From positions 1 through 40,753 of the IMG/VR virus record IMGVR_UViG_3300010885_052704: DNA of 40,753 nucleotides. One strand, 5' to 3'. The position numbers were made by a program, and so were the translations under genes. Positions 1 to 9,589 of this stretch are shown piece after piece; position 1 is the stretch's first letter; each line of letters begins with the position of its first letter. This stretch comes from a virus. The notes under the pieces were generated by a model. The model saw only the letters and a list, made by a program, of their open reading frames with translations. It was not told where the DNA came from and made no database searches.

Positions 1-2
1 CT

Positions 3-1547
3 TCATTTTATGCTTTGTTAAAAAACGGTTTTACACAAGCTGTTGATGGCTCATATCAAGGCACATTTGCTGCTTATGTAAATACAGGCATAGCATTTGT
101 TGCAGGCACAACGGAAAACGATTCCTTAGCAACATTGCTCAGCGGGGCTACGGAAGTAACAAGTGCCCTGCAATACAACGCTTGGACGCAAGACTTGGCT
201 ATTTCAAGCAATACAATAGCTTGGACGCGCCAAAACTCTATTAATCTTATCAGGGTATCAAATACTAGTACGCTTAATACCTTGACTGTTACAGGAGTGC
301 AGGATGGTGATATGGTTACGTTGACTACCAACGGAAACGTGGTAACGGTAACAAGTGCGGGAAACATTGGCGTAATTTCAAGTTTCATTTTTACCACAGG
401 CAGCTCGCTTGACCTTTATTGGAATGCAGGTAGTAACAATTGGATAGAACTTAATCGTTCTGTTGCACCGTTGACAACCAATACAACAGTAGTGGTGGCA
501 GCGGCAGGCATTACACTTTCCCTTAATCCTGACACAGACGCAAGGTATCAAATATTTACCGGCACAGGGGTGCTACTAGGCAACAGCGCAATAAGCGCCA
601 CATCGGCTCCTGATGGCTTTCAATGGTACATTGATTACCGTTGCACCTTTAGCGGCACATCAACATTCTCTGTGTTTGGCATTACTATGACGGTAGAGCA
701 AACATTGAATGGCAATAGCCTGTTTTTAGCTACCTATGACACCACTTTGGCAGATTACAGGGTAGAGCAAGTATTAAACTTTGAGGGATTGCTTGGCACC
801 AATATTATTACCGATGCCAATATTCTTTCTTTAAGTGGCTCAAAAATTACTGGTAGCATACCAAGTGGCACTGTGCCACAAATAAGCCCAAGTAAAATTA
901 TTGTGCCTAGTGCATCATTAATATTGGGCAATGGCAGCAATGTAGGCGCAGCAGTTGCTTTGACAGGAGATGCAAGCATTACCAATGCAGGTGTGATTAC
1001 TGTGCCACAAAAAACCGTGGCTTTTGCAGACGGTGCTGGATTAGCAGCGGCTACCCCTGAGTTTGTAGGACAAGTGGCGGTACAAACAAATACAGGCGTG
1101 GGGTATTATGGCGCAGGCACAAGTCTAGGCGCATGGAACCCATTGCAACAATTTGGAACTATCTCTACTTTTGTGGTGTCTATTTCTTCTTCCCAAGTTT
1201 TATCGCTTAACAGTGTGCCACAACAATTAGTGGCGGCACAGGGCGCAGGAATGGCAATAGAAGTAATTTCTGCTATTGTTAGCATAGACTACAACACAAC
1301 CCCTTATGCTACGCATACCGGATTAAGAATACTGACTAACACTGCAACAATAATGCAAATGTCGGCTACTTTCCTAAACAAAACCGTATCAGCAACAGCT
1401 AACCTTATCAAAGAAGCGGCAACAGGAGCTGCCGATACGCAAATAATAGCCAACGAGCCAGTATTGCTAACAGTTGGTGGTGGCGACCCAACAGCGGGTG
1501 ATAGCAACATTACAGTATATGGTACTTACAGGGTTTGGTCACTATAA
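3..1547 (+). CDS. Tail fibre/appendage protein, 5'-truncated by the window edge
   Basis: The frame is open to the left edge, so the true start lies upstream; the TTG at 15 is only the first in-window start-like codon. The visible 510+ residues are rich in Gly, Ala, Ser, Thr and Asn, with many short beta-strand-like segments and repeated pairs such as GVIT/GNIG, and few charged residues. This is typical of trimeric phage fibres or appendages. A stretch around residues 270-300 (SGSKITG, SGTVPQISPSKI) resembles the spacer motifs of fibre shafts. It lies 13 bp upstream of the first ring-like gene. The fold is inferred from composition only; receptor binding is not shown. Confidence 0.7.
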   Translation, partial: SFYALLKNGFTQAVDGSYQGTFAAYVNTGIAFVAGTTENDSLATLLSGATEVTSALQYNAWTQDLAISSNTIAWTRQNSINLIRVSNTSTLNTLTVTGVQDGDMVTLTTNGNVVTVTSAGNIGVISSFIFTTGSSLDLYWNAGSNNWIELNRSVAPLTTNTTVVVAAAGITLSLNPDTDARYQIFTGTGVLLGNSAISATSAPDGFQWYIDYRCTFSGTSTFSVFGITMTVEQTLNGNSLFLATYDTTLADYRVEQVLNFEGLLGTNIITDANILSLSGSKITGSIPSGTVPQISPSKIIVPSASLILGNGSNVGAAVALTGDASITNAGVITVPQKTVAFADGAGLAAATPEFVGQVAVQTNTGVGYYGAGTSLGAWNPLQQFGTISTFVVSISSSQVLSLNSVPQQLVAAQGAGMAIEVISAIVSIDYNTTPYATHTGLRILTNTATIMQMSATFLNKTVSATANLIKEAATGAADTQIIANEPVLLTVGGGDPTAGDSNITVYGTYRVWSL

Positions 1548-1560
1548 ATAAAAGTATGCA

Positions 1561-2376
1561 ATGCCAATATCCACAAATGATATTAAGGAAACTGTTGAGA
1601 AAATAATTCTCAAAGACCAACAGGGTTATTTAAACTCCGAGCAGTACAACCGTATCATTAACCAAGTCGATAAAAAACTGTTTCAATATTACTACAAGAT
1701 TTACGAGCAAACACAAAACGTGGTGGATAGCATGAAGCCATTTATCACTCCCGTAAACCTTGCAGTAAATCCCGATGGCACTCTTGTGTTGCCATTGGAT
1801 TATGTCCACAGGCTAGAGCTAGGGTACATCAAAGCAGTCAACCCCGTATATACCGTTTATAGCTCATTTGCGGCATTGCAATGCGACATACAGCCCCGTG
1901 GCAATTATGGCTTAGATAGTTCAAGCATGGTGTTTTATAAAAGCACCGGCAAAGCATGGGTAGCAGTGCCACCGTTGTCCCCTGAGATAACATATGTTCC
2001 CATTGATTACATGAACTCCAATGAAGTGTTTTACACACTTAGCTCACCTATCCGCAAGCCAAACCTTGCCAAAAACATAGCTAGGCACGAGGAATTGGAC
2101 AACACTATAAAAGTGTACCCAATTGATATGAAGCAAGTGGTGCTAAAATATCTCCGTAGGACAACGCAACCATTTTGGAATAGCACTCCTGTGTCAACAG
2201 CCAACGGTGATTTTGAGCAATACAATCCCGTGGGCAGTATTGATTTTGAATGGCAGTATGAAAATTTCCAAGATTTAGTAGATTTGGTAATGTTTTATAT
2301 GGGTATGCAAACAAGAGAAACAGATTTGATTAAGTTTGCCCAAATGGATCAACAAGAACCGTTTATAAACAAGTAA
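1561..2376 (+). CDS. Putative tail ring/adaptor structural protein
   Basis: 271 aa. The N-terminus (residues 1-50) is helical and charged, followed by beta-rich segments with an LPLDYVHRLEL motif near residue 77 and an IKVYP...LKYLRR strand pair near 185-200. This arrangement resembles head-tail connector or ring proteins of crAss-like and related Bacteroidota podoviruses, judged by memory rather than alignment. The ATG at 1561 follows an A-rich leader (AATAAAAGTATGCA). One base separates it from the next gene, so the two are likely co-translated. Unknown-structural is the safer label if the ring assignment fails. Confidence 0.75.
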   Translation: MPISTNDIKETVEKIILKDQQGYLNSEQYNRIINQVDKKLFQYYYKIYEQTQNVVDSMKPFITPVNLAVNPDGTLVLPLDYVHRLELGYIKAVNPVYTVYSSFAALQCDIQPRGNYGLDSSSMVFYKSTGKAWVAVPPLSPEITYVPIDYMNSNEVFYTLSSPIRKPNLAKNIARHEELDNTIKVYPIDMKQVVLKYLRRTTQPFWNSTPVSTANGDFEQYNPVGSIDFEWQYENFQDLVDLVMFYMGMQTRETDLIKFAQMDQQEPFINK

Positions 2377-2377
2377 C

Positions 2378-2995
2378 ATGACAGTAGGCGAATTTGTTGA
2401 ACAGGTATTTATTTTGGTTGAGGGTGGTCAATTGACACAGGACACCAATATATTCCGAGAGGATATAAGGAACTATTTGCCTTCACTAGCCAATTACTTC
2501 ATTACCAAGCAATACTTCATCAACAAGCAAGATGGGGAAAGCATAGTGCCTTCTGATTTTATTGCTACCTACGAAGATGTGGAAGTGCTGTACGATGACC
2601 GCAGGGGCAAAAGTTATATTGAGCTACCTGTGCCATTGGTTACATTGCCAAAAGATATGGGTTTGCAAATGGTGTCCCCAATGAAAGGCACTTATACTTT
2701 TGCCAGGCTACCAATACAAGCGGAGCAACACATGGCAACGGTGTATCAAAATGTGCCCGACACTGTTTGGTATATGCTTGAGGGAGCCAAAGTATTTTTG
2801 ATTAACATACCCAAAGAAGTGGAAACATTGCTTGTTAGGACAGTGGTTAACATACACACCCTTTCGGACAATGATTATTTTCCTATCCCTAGTGGCGATG
2901 TTGTGGCTGCATTGGACAAATGTGTTGAATTTTTCTTGAAGCAAAAGGGGATTATGCCTGACCAAGGCAACGATAACAGGGAGGCTATACGATGA
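2378..2995 (+). CDS. Putative tail ring/adaptor structural protein
   Basis: 205 aa. It begins with a helical segment (VGEFVEQVFILVEGGQLT) and a second helix around residues 30-50, then a beta-rich middle (IVPSDFIATYEDVEV, SYIELPVPLVTLPKDMGL) and a helical C-terminus. This matches the general build of small connector/ring proteins in short-tailed phages. It is flanked by two similarly sized proteins of the same apparent class and overlaps the next gene by 4 bp (ATGA). No enzymatic motif is seen. The family call is by pattern and context. Confidence 0.7.
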   Translation: MTVGEFVEQVFILVEGGQLTQDTNIFREDIRNYLPSLANYFITKQYFINKQDGESIVPSDFIATYEDVEVLYDDRRGKSYIELPVPLVTLPKDMGLQMVSPMKGTYTFARLPIQAEQHMATVYQNVPDTVWYMLEGAKVFLINIPKEVETLLVRTVVNIHTLSDNDYFPIPSGDVVAALDKCVEFFLKQKGIMPDQGNDNREAIR

Positions 2996-3747
2996 TAACA
3001 TTGACAGAAATAGCACAAGATTGCTGCATGGAAGCCGGTGACGACAGTTACAAGCTGCAATACAGGATGACCAAGTTTTGCATAAGGGCATTTGCGGAGC
3101 TAAACACCTATGTCAACCCAACCAATGTATCTCATTTGATGCCGGTTCACCCCAATAGGACGGTGGATTTGCGCAATGACTGTTTGAAAGTATGGAAAGT
3201 GGGCATCCTTGTTGATGGCAGGATAATCACCATGGGCATTGATAACACCCTATCCGATATTGTTGTTGACCCGTGCCCTTGTGAAACCATTGATGAAGCC
3301 AATGCACGCATTGAGGAGCTTGCATTAGGCACAGAATTGGGCACTGTGCCCTTTGGCAACGTGTGGGCAGGTAACGTACCCATCGGCACATTTTTTGGCA
3401 TAGGAGCAGGTTTTAATGGCTTGGGCTATTACAAAGAGGATTATGCTAACAAAAGGATTATCCTTGAGCCACATTTTGACAGTATTAAGTACCCTGAGAT
3501 AGTGATACAGCAAAAAGTAAGTGGCTTGGGTAGCTCCATGAATGAGGTAAGGGATGAGCTAAGGCAGCCAATTATTGATTTTGCTTTGTCTAAGCACTTT
3601 ATGAGCACCAGCCCACCATTGTCGGATAGGTATTGGAGGAACTGGATGGATTCAAGAAACCTTGTGAAGAAATTGATATATACCCATTCTTTGCAACAAT
3701 TGCACGAGGACAATTTGAAGAACGATGTGAACGCTCCTAAGCGATGA
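2992..3747 (+). CDS. Putative tail tubular/adaptor protein (T7 gp11-like position)
   Basis: 251 aa. An N-terminal helical region with a Cys-Cys pair (residues 11-12) precedes the motif DLRNDCLKVWKVGILVDGRI (residues 60-79). This beta-hairpin-like element is common in tail-tube adaptor proteins of Bacteroidota podoviruses. The middle is Gly-rich (residues 125-145) and the C-terminal 60 residues are helical. The gene overlaps both neighbours by 4 bp and directly precedes the giant nozzle-like protein, the same order as the T7 tail tubular A/B pair. Role inferred from position and motif style. Confidence 0.7.
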   Translation: MITLTEIAQDCCMEAGDDSYKLQYRMTKFCIRAFAELNTYVNPTNVSHLMPVHPNRTVDLRNDCLKVWKVGILVDGRIITMGIDNTLSDIVVDPCPCETIDEANARIEELALGTELGTVPFGNVWAGNVPIGTFFGIGAGFNGLGYYKEDYANKRIILEPHFDSIKYPEIVIQQKVSGLGSSMNEVRDELRQPIIDFALSKHFMSTSPPLSDRYWRNWMDSRNLVKKLIYTHSLQQLHEDNLKNDVNAPKR

Positions 3748-6700
3748 ACAACAAAAAAAGCAGTACCAATAAGATGAAAGGGTCTTTAGACCAAGACACC
3801 GACATTCTGAGCGTGAATGACGAGAATTACATTTATGCTCTTAACATTACACCAACGCAAGCCACTGGCACTTACGACAAAATAACAAATATTAGTGGAA
3901 ACACCATAGTGCCTTTTGCGTTACCTTTTGGCAACAACAAGGTCATTGGGCAAGTGGTGGACAAGAAAATGAACACCATTATCTACATGGTGTGGAATAG
4001 CCAAAACAACCATAGCATATTAAGGTACTATTCGGATACCAACAGTATTCAGTTTGTGGCTCAATATGATTTCAAGTGGGAAGATAAGCCCATTACCAAC
4101 ATTAACCTAGTTGCAGGTCATTTGCTTTATTGGACTGATTTTGTGCCAAGAAAGATTGATGTTGATTTGGCAAACAATACGGGCAAAAAGTTCAAATGGA
4201 ACTTGGTTGTTACTGATAAATTCTTTGCCTTAAATGCTTTCAATGGCACCGGTCAATCACAGAGCCACATTTTTAATGCTGGCACAACCATAGATGATGT
4301 ATTTGCTTATTTAAATGCAAACAATACGTTTTCAAACTTTTTTCGCTCCTTGTTCACATACCAATTGTGCAATGGGGCATTGGAGATTGAGCAACTTACT
4401 CCACAAAACGGTGGCAATTTAACCACATTGGGTGGAGCGATATTTATTTCGCAAAACTTTTACCCCGTTATTACCGATAATTTAATTGATGCTGGAAAGG
4501 CTACTCAAAATATTCCACCTAGGGTTACATTAAAGTATGACCCATTAGCTGTATCAAACAATTTGAAAGACAAATTACCTTGGCAATTTAGAACAAGGTA
4601 TGTGTATGACAATTATGAAAGGTCGGTACTAAGCCCATATTCAGATATTGCGGTAGATTCATGCGGAAGGGATTACAATTATATAATTATTGATTACACC
4701 GCAAACATACTTAACAATCCCGATACCATAGGGTTAATAAAACAAGTAGAAATATATGCCCGTGAGGGAAATGAAGCAATTGCCGGCAGCACCATAGGGA
4801 AAGATAAGTTGATAAAAATTATTGACCAAAACGAACTATGGTTACAATCCCAAACCATTGGGCTAAACACTTTTAATTTTTACAATGATGGCGTTTACTC
4901 TGTGTTGGACGATGCTAAAAGTTTTCAGCAATACGATTCTATTCCAATACGCCCAACGGATGAACAATATTCCATATCTCAAACATTTGCTTCCAACAGG
5001 CTTATGTATGGCAATTTTGTGGAGAATTACGAACAACCATGCGACAATTCCACGGTAACAGCAGAGTTTGTGCCATTGGAGTACAGGGTGTTCAGGCTTG
5101 ACCTTGTTGTAAGAGTTGGTTGTTCAAGTCAATTTTTTGCCGGAGGATATTCAACAGGAACAGGAAGAATAGGGGCTATAATAAATCTTGGTCCAACATC
5201 TCTTGACCCACCCGTGCCTTCTATAAGCATGTTTGGTGGATGTTCAAATAAAAATATAGGAGCACCCGACCAAACAGACATAATGGGCACCGCTGCCGAC
5301 CAATGGCTTCCTGAAAACGGATGGCCAATATACATAGCCAATACGGATTATTTTGCCATATCATCTCAATTGCAAAATACAGGTCTTGCGTATAATACCG
5401 ACGGTTCAATAAAAGCAGAAAACGATACTCAAAAAGATTCAATTAAAAATTGGTATGATACCTATAATAGCCAAACTCAAACAGGGGACATGCTATCAAA
5501 AGCGTCTCTTATTGGGATACCTATTGGTAGGCATGTAATAAGGTTCGCTTCCCACCTATGTTCGTTTGAAGATAAAATGCAACGTGGACCAATGTACGAC
5601 CTTAACAATGGTCGCTCATATCAGCAGACATCTACCTATATGTGGGGATTTTTCAATCCTGATAGTCCGAGTTACGACCAAATAGGCGACTATGAGATTG
5701 AGGTGTTTATTGATGCACAGGGTAATTACGAGATAAGCGCGCCTGGATATGGTGTTACCCGAACAGGGGTAGCATCGGCTGATGGAGAGATATTTTTAGG
5801 TGAGGCTATTGTACGCGATTTAACTAATCCTCAATTTAATTATCAATACGAAAGAGGAAAGGCTCCAAAAAATCAATTTAATACAATTAATGGATATTTG
5901 TATGATGGCAATTTTTTAAACCCAACCAACAATGGCCTTCCATCAGATATTAAAAAAGGAAGGGCAATAGAAGCGCAAATAGTTCAATTGTTAAATGCTG
6001 ATTCGGCCTATCTATTGCAAAATCAAACTGCATATGATTATACAGATGTAGATTATGGATGCACAACTGACCATAATGGTTTTTTCTATTTTAGAAACTT
6101 CTATGAAAGTGTAGCAATAAGAGCTATTGGTGCCAATGGAAATTTTATAAAAACAGTTCTTGACAATTTTTTGATAGGTAATCTTAATAATTTAATTGCC
6201 GGAACTACTTATAACAACACAGTAAAAGTAGGGCCAGCCGATAATTATTGGGGAGTAAAAAACAAAACCACTCCAAGCAGCAATGATAGATTTGGCATTT
6301 GCAATACTATTGTATTGTACAACACCAATGTTGCATGGCATCAAAATTACCGTACAAGAATTAGTGGACAAGTCCAGAATACCGATGGCTCAGTAGTGCC
6401 AGGGGTGATTTGTTTGTATCAACGAACAGGATTTGGGGATACTACTGATGGCAATGGGGATTTTAATATTGTGTGTTATGCGCGAGCATTTAAAGGCACT
6501 TTAATTGGGTTACTATGGAATACCAATCAATTTATAGGATGGCAACAACAAAAACCAATTCAACAATACACATCAACAGAACCAGTAGGAAACGTTATTG
6601 ATAATTTAATTTTAAATAGCGGCATTACGTGTTTAACATTAGGAGCAACAAATTACGCACTGGAGCTATTGCTTGAGATAAATTATTTTGTCACTCAGTA

Positions 6701-8744
6701 CACAGATTTATTGCCATACAAACCGGCTTTTTTAAATCCAGTAGTTGCATCTAATGTGCCTGCCCATTTGGATAAGTACCTTAAAATGGGTGGCGTTTAT
6801 GGGTTAGCAATGATGCCTATTGACAGAATTAATCGTCGGTGTGCTATTGTGGTAAAACCTCAATTAAAACTTCCATTTTGGACTGAGAACGTACAAAAAT
6901 ATTATCCATACCTTGCTTCACAGCAAGCAATAGGTGCAGTTAAATTTACCCTAAACCTTGTTGACAAACCAGAAATATGGGAAACGGAAAGATATTTTTT
7001 AAGGACCACTAACCAACGTCAACAAAACTTTTTGCAATTTCCTGCATTTGATATTAAATATGTCATAAGTTACGATACTACGGCAGCATCAACTACCAAC
7101 CCTGCCGAAACCGTAATACAGGAAACAACTTACGAAACAAGGCAAGCAAATAGGATATGGATAGGCATACCAAAATCCATATTGGCATACAATAGATTTA
7201 AAACCGGCTCAAATAAATCATGGACATTTAGCGAAGGAGACAGGTTGATATTTAAAAACAATTTTGATGGTGCTTATTTTGCCGAATACATAAACGTATC
7301 TGTATTAGGAACATCGCCTGACCTTAATTATTTTATTATTGAAAGCCAAGATAGGTTTCCTCAATTAGAAAAAGGTGCAGTGTTTGAAATATATTCGCCA
7401 AATTTTAACGATATTCAAACGGAGCTATATTATGAGTTTCCAGTAGTTGTTCCTGTGCTTGACGCAGGCACTCCAAACAGAAGATTTGCCACAACAACGG
7501 TTGATTTAAACACGGGCGATACTTACCGAAGGGGCCGCATTGTTCCAATATTTGAAGGCGTAAATACTTCTTTAATAGAAGATGTGGCAGTAAGTGATTT
7601 TTACCCATCAACAGTGCAAGACATTGGAAGGTTTAATATTGACGACAATACTTTTGGTCAATTATTTAGAACCAATACGGTACGTTATTCCGAAAAATTC
7701 ATAAACAACACTAAACTAAATGGGTTAAGTGATTTTCAGGGATTGAGCGAAATTACTACCCCAATGGATTTTGGAGCACTAAACAAATTGATATTAACTT
7801 CGGATGCTCCAAGCGACCCAGGCGGTATGTCTAATAGGCAGGTAATGCTTGCTATCCACGTCAACAAAGCAGCATCCATATACATAGGGGAAGTTGTATT
7901 CAGTGATACGGCTGGTAGCGCTACGGTGTCCACATCAGACAAAGTGCTTGGCTCAATTAGGATGCTCAAGGGCGACTATGGCACTGTTAATCCTGAGAGT
8001 GTGGTGGCTTATGATGGGCTTGTGTTTTGGTGGGATGCCATCAGGGGCAAAACGGTCCAATATGCTCAGGATGGGCTAACAGCGGTACAGGACTATAAAA
8101 TGATTAGTGCCGGTGAAAGGTGGAAAAGCCAATATGGTGGACAACGTGCTTTTGGTATGATAGACCCATATAATTACACATACTACCTAACATTGGGCGA
8201 CAGACAAAAGGAAACGGTAGGATTTAACTATGCAAAGAACGGATGGCAAAGCTATTATTCGTTCACTCCTGAAAATTATTCGTATATTGGCACTACATTG
8301 GTATCGTTCCGAAGTGGGGAGCTATGGCTGCATAACAGCAATGTGTTCAACAATTTCTACGGCACACAATATAGCAGTCAGGTAAGAGTGGTGAGCAACT
8401 TAGCAGAATTGACATTAAAATTGTTCTTTAACTTTAGAGAAGTGGCTAGTGGCAAGTGGTGGATGCCTGAGATAACAACGGTGCCCAACGCAAGTTACCC
8501 AACGGGAATGTTGTCAAGGCTAAAACCTGATAACATGAGCTTGAAGGAAGGTGATATATGGGGTTCGTTTTTGAAAGACATTAACGACCCTGCTTTCACG
8601 GGTCAGCCACCAATCAACGCTTTGCTAAAAGGAAGGAATTTGAGAGGAGAATGTCTTGTAATGACATTGCAAAACGATAGCACAGCACTAGCATGGATAA
8701 GGAGCATACAGGTATTTGTTAGCCCAAGTGAAAATACGATATAA
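3744..8744 (+). CDS. Giant tail nozzle/tubular (muzzle-like) protein with an inserted carboxypeptidase-regulatory-like domain
   Basis: 1666 aa. The N-terminus (ENYIYALNIT, then a propeller-like motif HLLYWTDFVPRKIDVDL near residues 131-148) is characteristic of the large nozzle proteins that close the short tails of crAss-like and T7-like phages. Around residues 870-915 lies a module reading SGQVQNTDGSVVPGVICLYQ...TTDGNGDFNI, which fits the carboxypeptidase-regulatory-like (transthyretin-type) beta sandwich common in Bacteroidota surface proteins. The rest is beta-rich with many aromatic residues. Parts of the middle (about 5100-7700) use more AT-rich codons than the two ends. It overlaps its neighbours by 4 bp and 1 bp. 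Role inferred from size, position and motifs. Confidence 0.8.
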   Translation: MNNKKSSTNKMKGSLDQDTDILSVNDENYIYALNITPTQATGTYDKITNISGNTIVPFALPFGNNKVIGQVVDKKMNTIIYMVWNSQNNHSILRYYSDTNSIQFVAQYDFKWEDKPITNINLVAGHLLYWTDFVPRKIDVDLANNTGKKFKWNLVVTDKFFALNAFNGTGQSQSHIFNAGTTIDDVFAYLNANNTFSNFFRSLFTYQLCNGALEIEQLTPQNGGNLTTLGGAIFISQNFYPVITDNLIDAGKATQNIPPRVTLKYDPLAVSNNLKDKLPWQFRTRYVYDNYERSVLSPYSDIAVDSCGRDYNYIIIDYTANILNNPDTIGLIKQVEIYAREGNEAIAGSTIGKDKLIKIIDQNELWLQSQTIGLNTFNFYNDGVYSVLDDAKSFQQYDSIPIRPTDEQYSISQTFASNRLMYGNFVENYEQPCDNSTVTAEFVPLEYRVFRLDLVVRVGCSSQFFAGGYSTGTGRIGAIINLGPTSLDPPVPSISMFGGCSNKNIGAPDQTDIMGTAADQWLPENGWPIYIANTDYFAISSQLQNTGLAYNTDGSIKAENDTQKDSIKNWYDTYNSQTQTGDMLSKASLIGIPIGRHVIRFASHLCSFEDKMQRGPMYDLNNGRSYQQTSTYMWGFFNPDSPSYDQIGDYEIEVFIDAQGNYEISAPGYGVTRTGVASADGEIFLGEAIVRDLTNPQFNYQYERGKAPKNQFNTINGYLYDGNFLNPTNNGLPSDIKKGRAIEAQIVQLLNADSAYLLQNQTAYDYTDVDYGCTTDHNGFFYFRNFYESVAIRAIGANGNFIKTVLDNFLIGNLNNLIAGTTYNNTVKVGPADNYWGVKNKTTPSSNDRFGICNTIVLYNTNVAWHQNYRTRISGQVQNTDGSVVPGVICLYQRTGFGDTTDGNGDFNIVCYARAFKGTLIGLLWNTNQFIGWQQQKPIQQYTSTEPVGNVIDNLILNSGITCLTLGATNYALELLLEINYFVTQYTDLLPYKPAFLNPVVASNVPAHLDKYLKMGGVYGLAMMPIDRINRRCAIVVKPQLKLPFWTENVQKYYPYLASQQAIGAVKFTLNLVDKPEIWETERYFLRTTNQRQQNFLQFPAFDIKYVISYDTTAASTTNPAETVIQETTYETRQANRIWIGIPKSILAYNRFKTGSNKSWTFSEGDRLIFKNNFDGAYFAEYINVSVLGTSPDLNYFIIESQDRFPQLEKGAVFEIYSPNFNDIQTELYYEFPVVVPVLDAGTPNRRFATTTVDLNTGDTYRRGRIVPIFEGVNTSLIEDVAVSDFYPSTVQDIGRFNIDDNTFGQLFRTNTVRYSEKFINNTKLNGLSDFQGLSEITTPMDFGALNKLILTSDAPSDPGGMSNRQVMLAIHVNKAASIYIGEVVFSDTAGSATVSTSDKVLGSIRMLKGDYGTVNPESVVAYDGLVFWWDAIRGKTVQYAQDGLTAVQDYKMISAGERWKSQYGGQRAFGMIDPYNYTYYLTLGDRQKETVGFNYAKNGWQSYYSFTPENYSYIGTTLVSFRSGELWLHNSNVFNNFYGTQYSSQVRVVSNLAELTLKLFFNFREVASGKWWMPEITTVPNASYPTGMLSRLKPDNMSLKEGDIWGSFLKDINDPAFTGQPPINALLKGRNLRGECLVMTLQNDSTALAWIRSIQVFVSPSENTI

Positions 8745-9589
8745 TGGCAGATGATTTAAGCACAGGCATAGGAGCGGCCACACAGATTGGTTCAGCCATC
8801 CCTTTTATTGGGGGCGCAATAGGCGCAGCGGGAAACATTTTCCAGCTAGTCAATGCTGCTAGCCAAAACAAAAAAGCCGACCAATTACAATCCCAATACC
8901 AAAGGCCCACAAGGACTATAAGCCCTGCCATGCAACAGGCTATGTCTATTTATCAAAACCTTGCAGGGCAAAGGATGATGCCAGGGCAGCAAAACACCCA
9001 AAACCAAATAGGGGCTAACACGGCTCAGGGCATCAGGGCTATCAGCCAAACAGCGGATAGCCCAGCGGCACAGTTGGCAGCAATAAGCGGGTTGGTGGGC
9101 AAACAGAATGATAGCTACAACAACCTTGGCGCACAGGCAGCCCAATGGCAAAACCAAAACCAACAAAATTTGGCAGGGTTTAATGCAGGAGCCATGAATA
9201 CTGAGCAACAGAACAATTGGCAATACAACCAATATGCGCCTTATGCAGCGGCAGGAGCCGCAGCCAGTTCGCTCAGGGGAGCTGCTATGCAAAACCAAAA
9301 CAATGCGGTGCAAGGGTTGAGCAATGTGTTTATCAATTCGCTCAAAGGCTACCAAGGGCTAGGCACTAAAAATACTAATCCAGGGAAACTTGATACTTCC
9401 ATGGTAACATGGGGGCAACAGCCAACAGGCTCACAATCTACAAGCATGCTATTGCCGGCACAACCTTTAACAAGTAGGCCAGCCAATAACATACCAAATG
9501 ATATACAAGGCTATTACCCAACAGACCAATTGGCTCCAAATACCCCTGATTACTTTACTAACTTGCAAGACCAATCTATTGGGCTATGA
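8744..9589 (+). CDS. Putative internal virion/ejection protein, Gln/Asn/Ala-rich
   Basis: 281 aa. Residues 8-37 form a Gly/Ala-rich hydrophobic stretch (IGSAIPFIGGAIGAAGNI) that could enter a membrane. The rest is rich in Gln, Asn and Ala with long low-charge helices (NNLGAQAAQWQNQNQQNL). This composition is typical of small internal core proteins of podoviruses, such as the T7 gp14 type, which leave the virion and form a channel. The start overlaps the last base of the nozzle gene and the end overlaps the next gene by 4 bp. The ejection role is inferred from composition and position. Confidence 0.65.
   Translation: MADDLSTGIGAATQIGSAIPFIGGAIGAAGNIFQLVNAASQNKKADQLQSQYQRPTRTISPAMQQAMSIYQNLAGQRMMPGQQNTQNQIGANTAQGIRAISQTADSPAAQLAAISGLVGKQNDSYNNLGAQAAQWQNQNQQNLAGFNAGAMNTEQQNNWQYNQYAPYAAAGAAASSLRGAAMQNQNNAVQGLSNVFINSLKGYQGLGTKNTNPGKLDTSMVTWGQQPTGSQSTSMLLPAQPLTSRPANNIPNDIQGYYPTDQLAPNTPDYFTNLQDQSIGL

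Noticed and set aside
8885-9355. Long minus-strand frame (156 aa) opposite the Gln-rich internal protein
   Set aside because: It mirrors the Gln/Asn/Ala codon bias of the plus gene, lies wholly inside it and shows no start context; Cys/Leu/His-rich composition is typical of antisense shadows.
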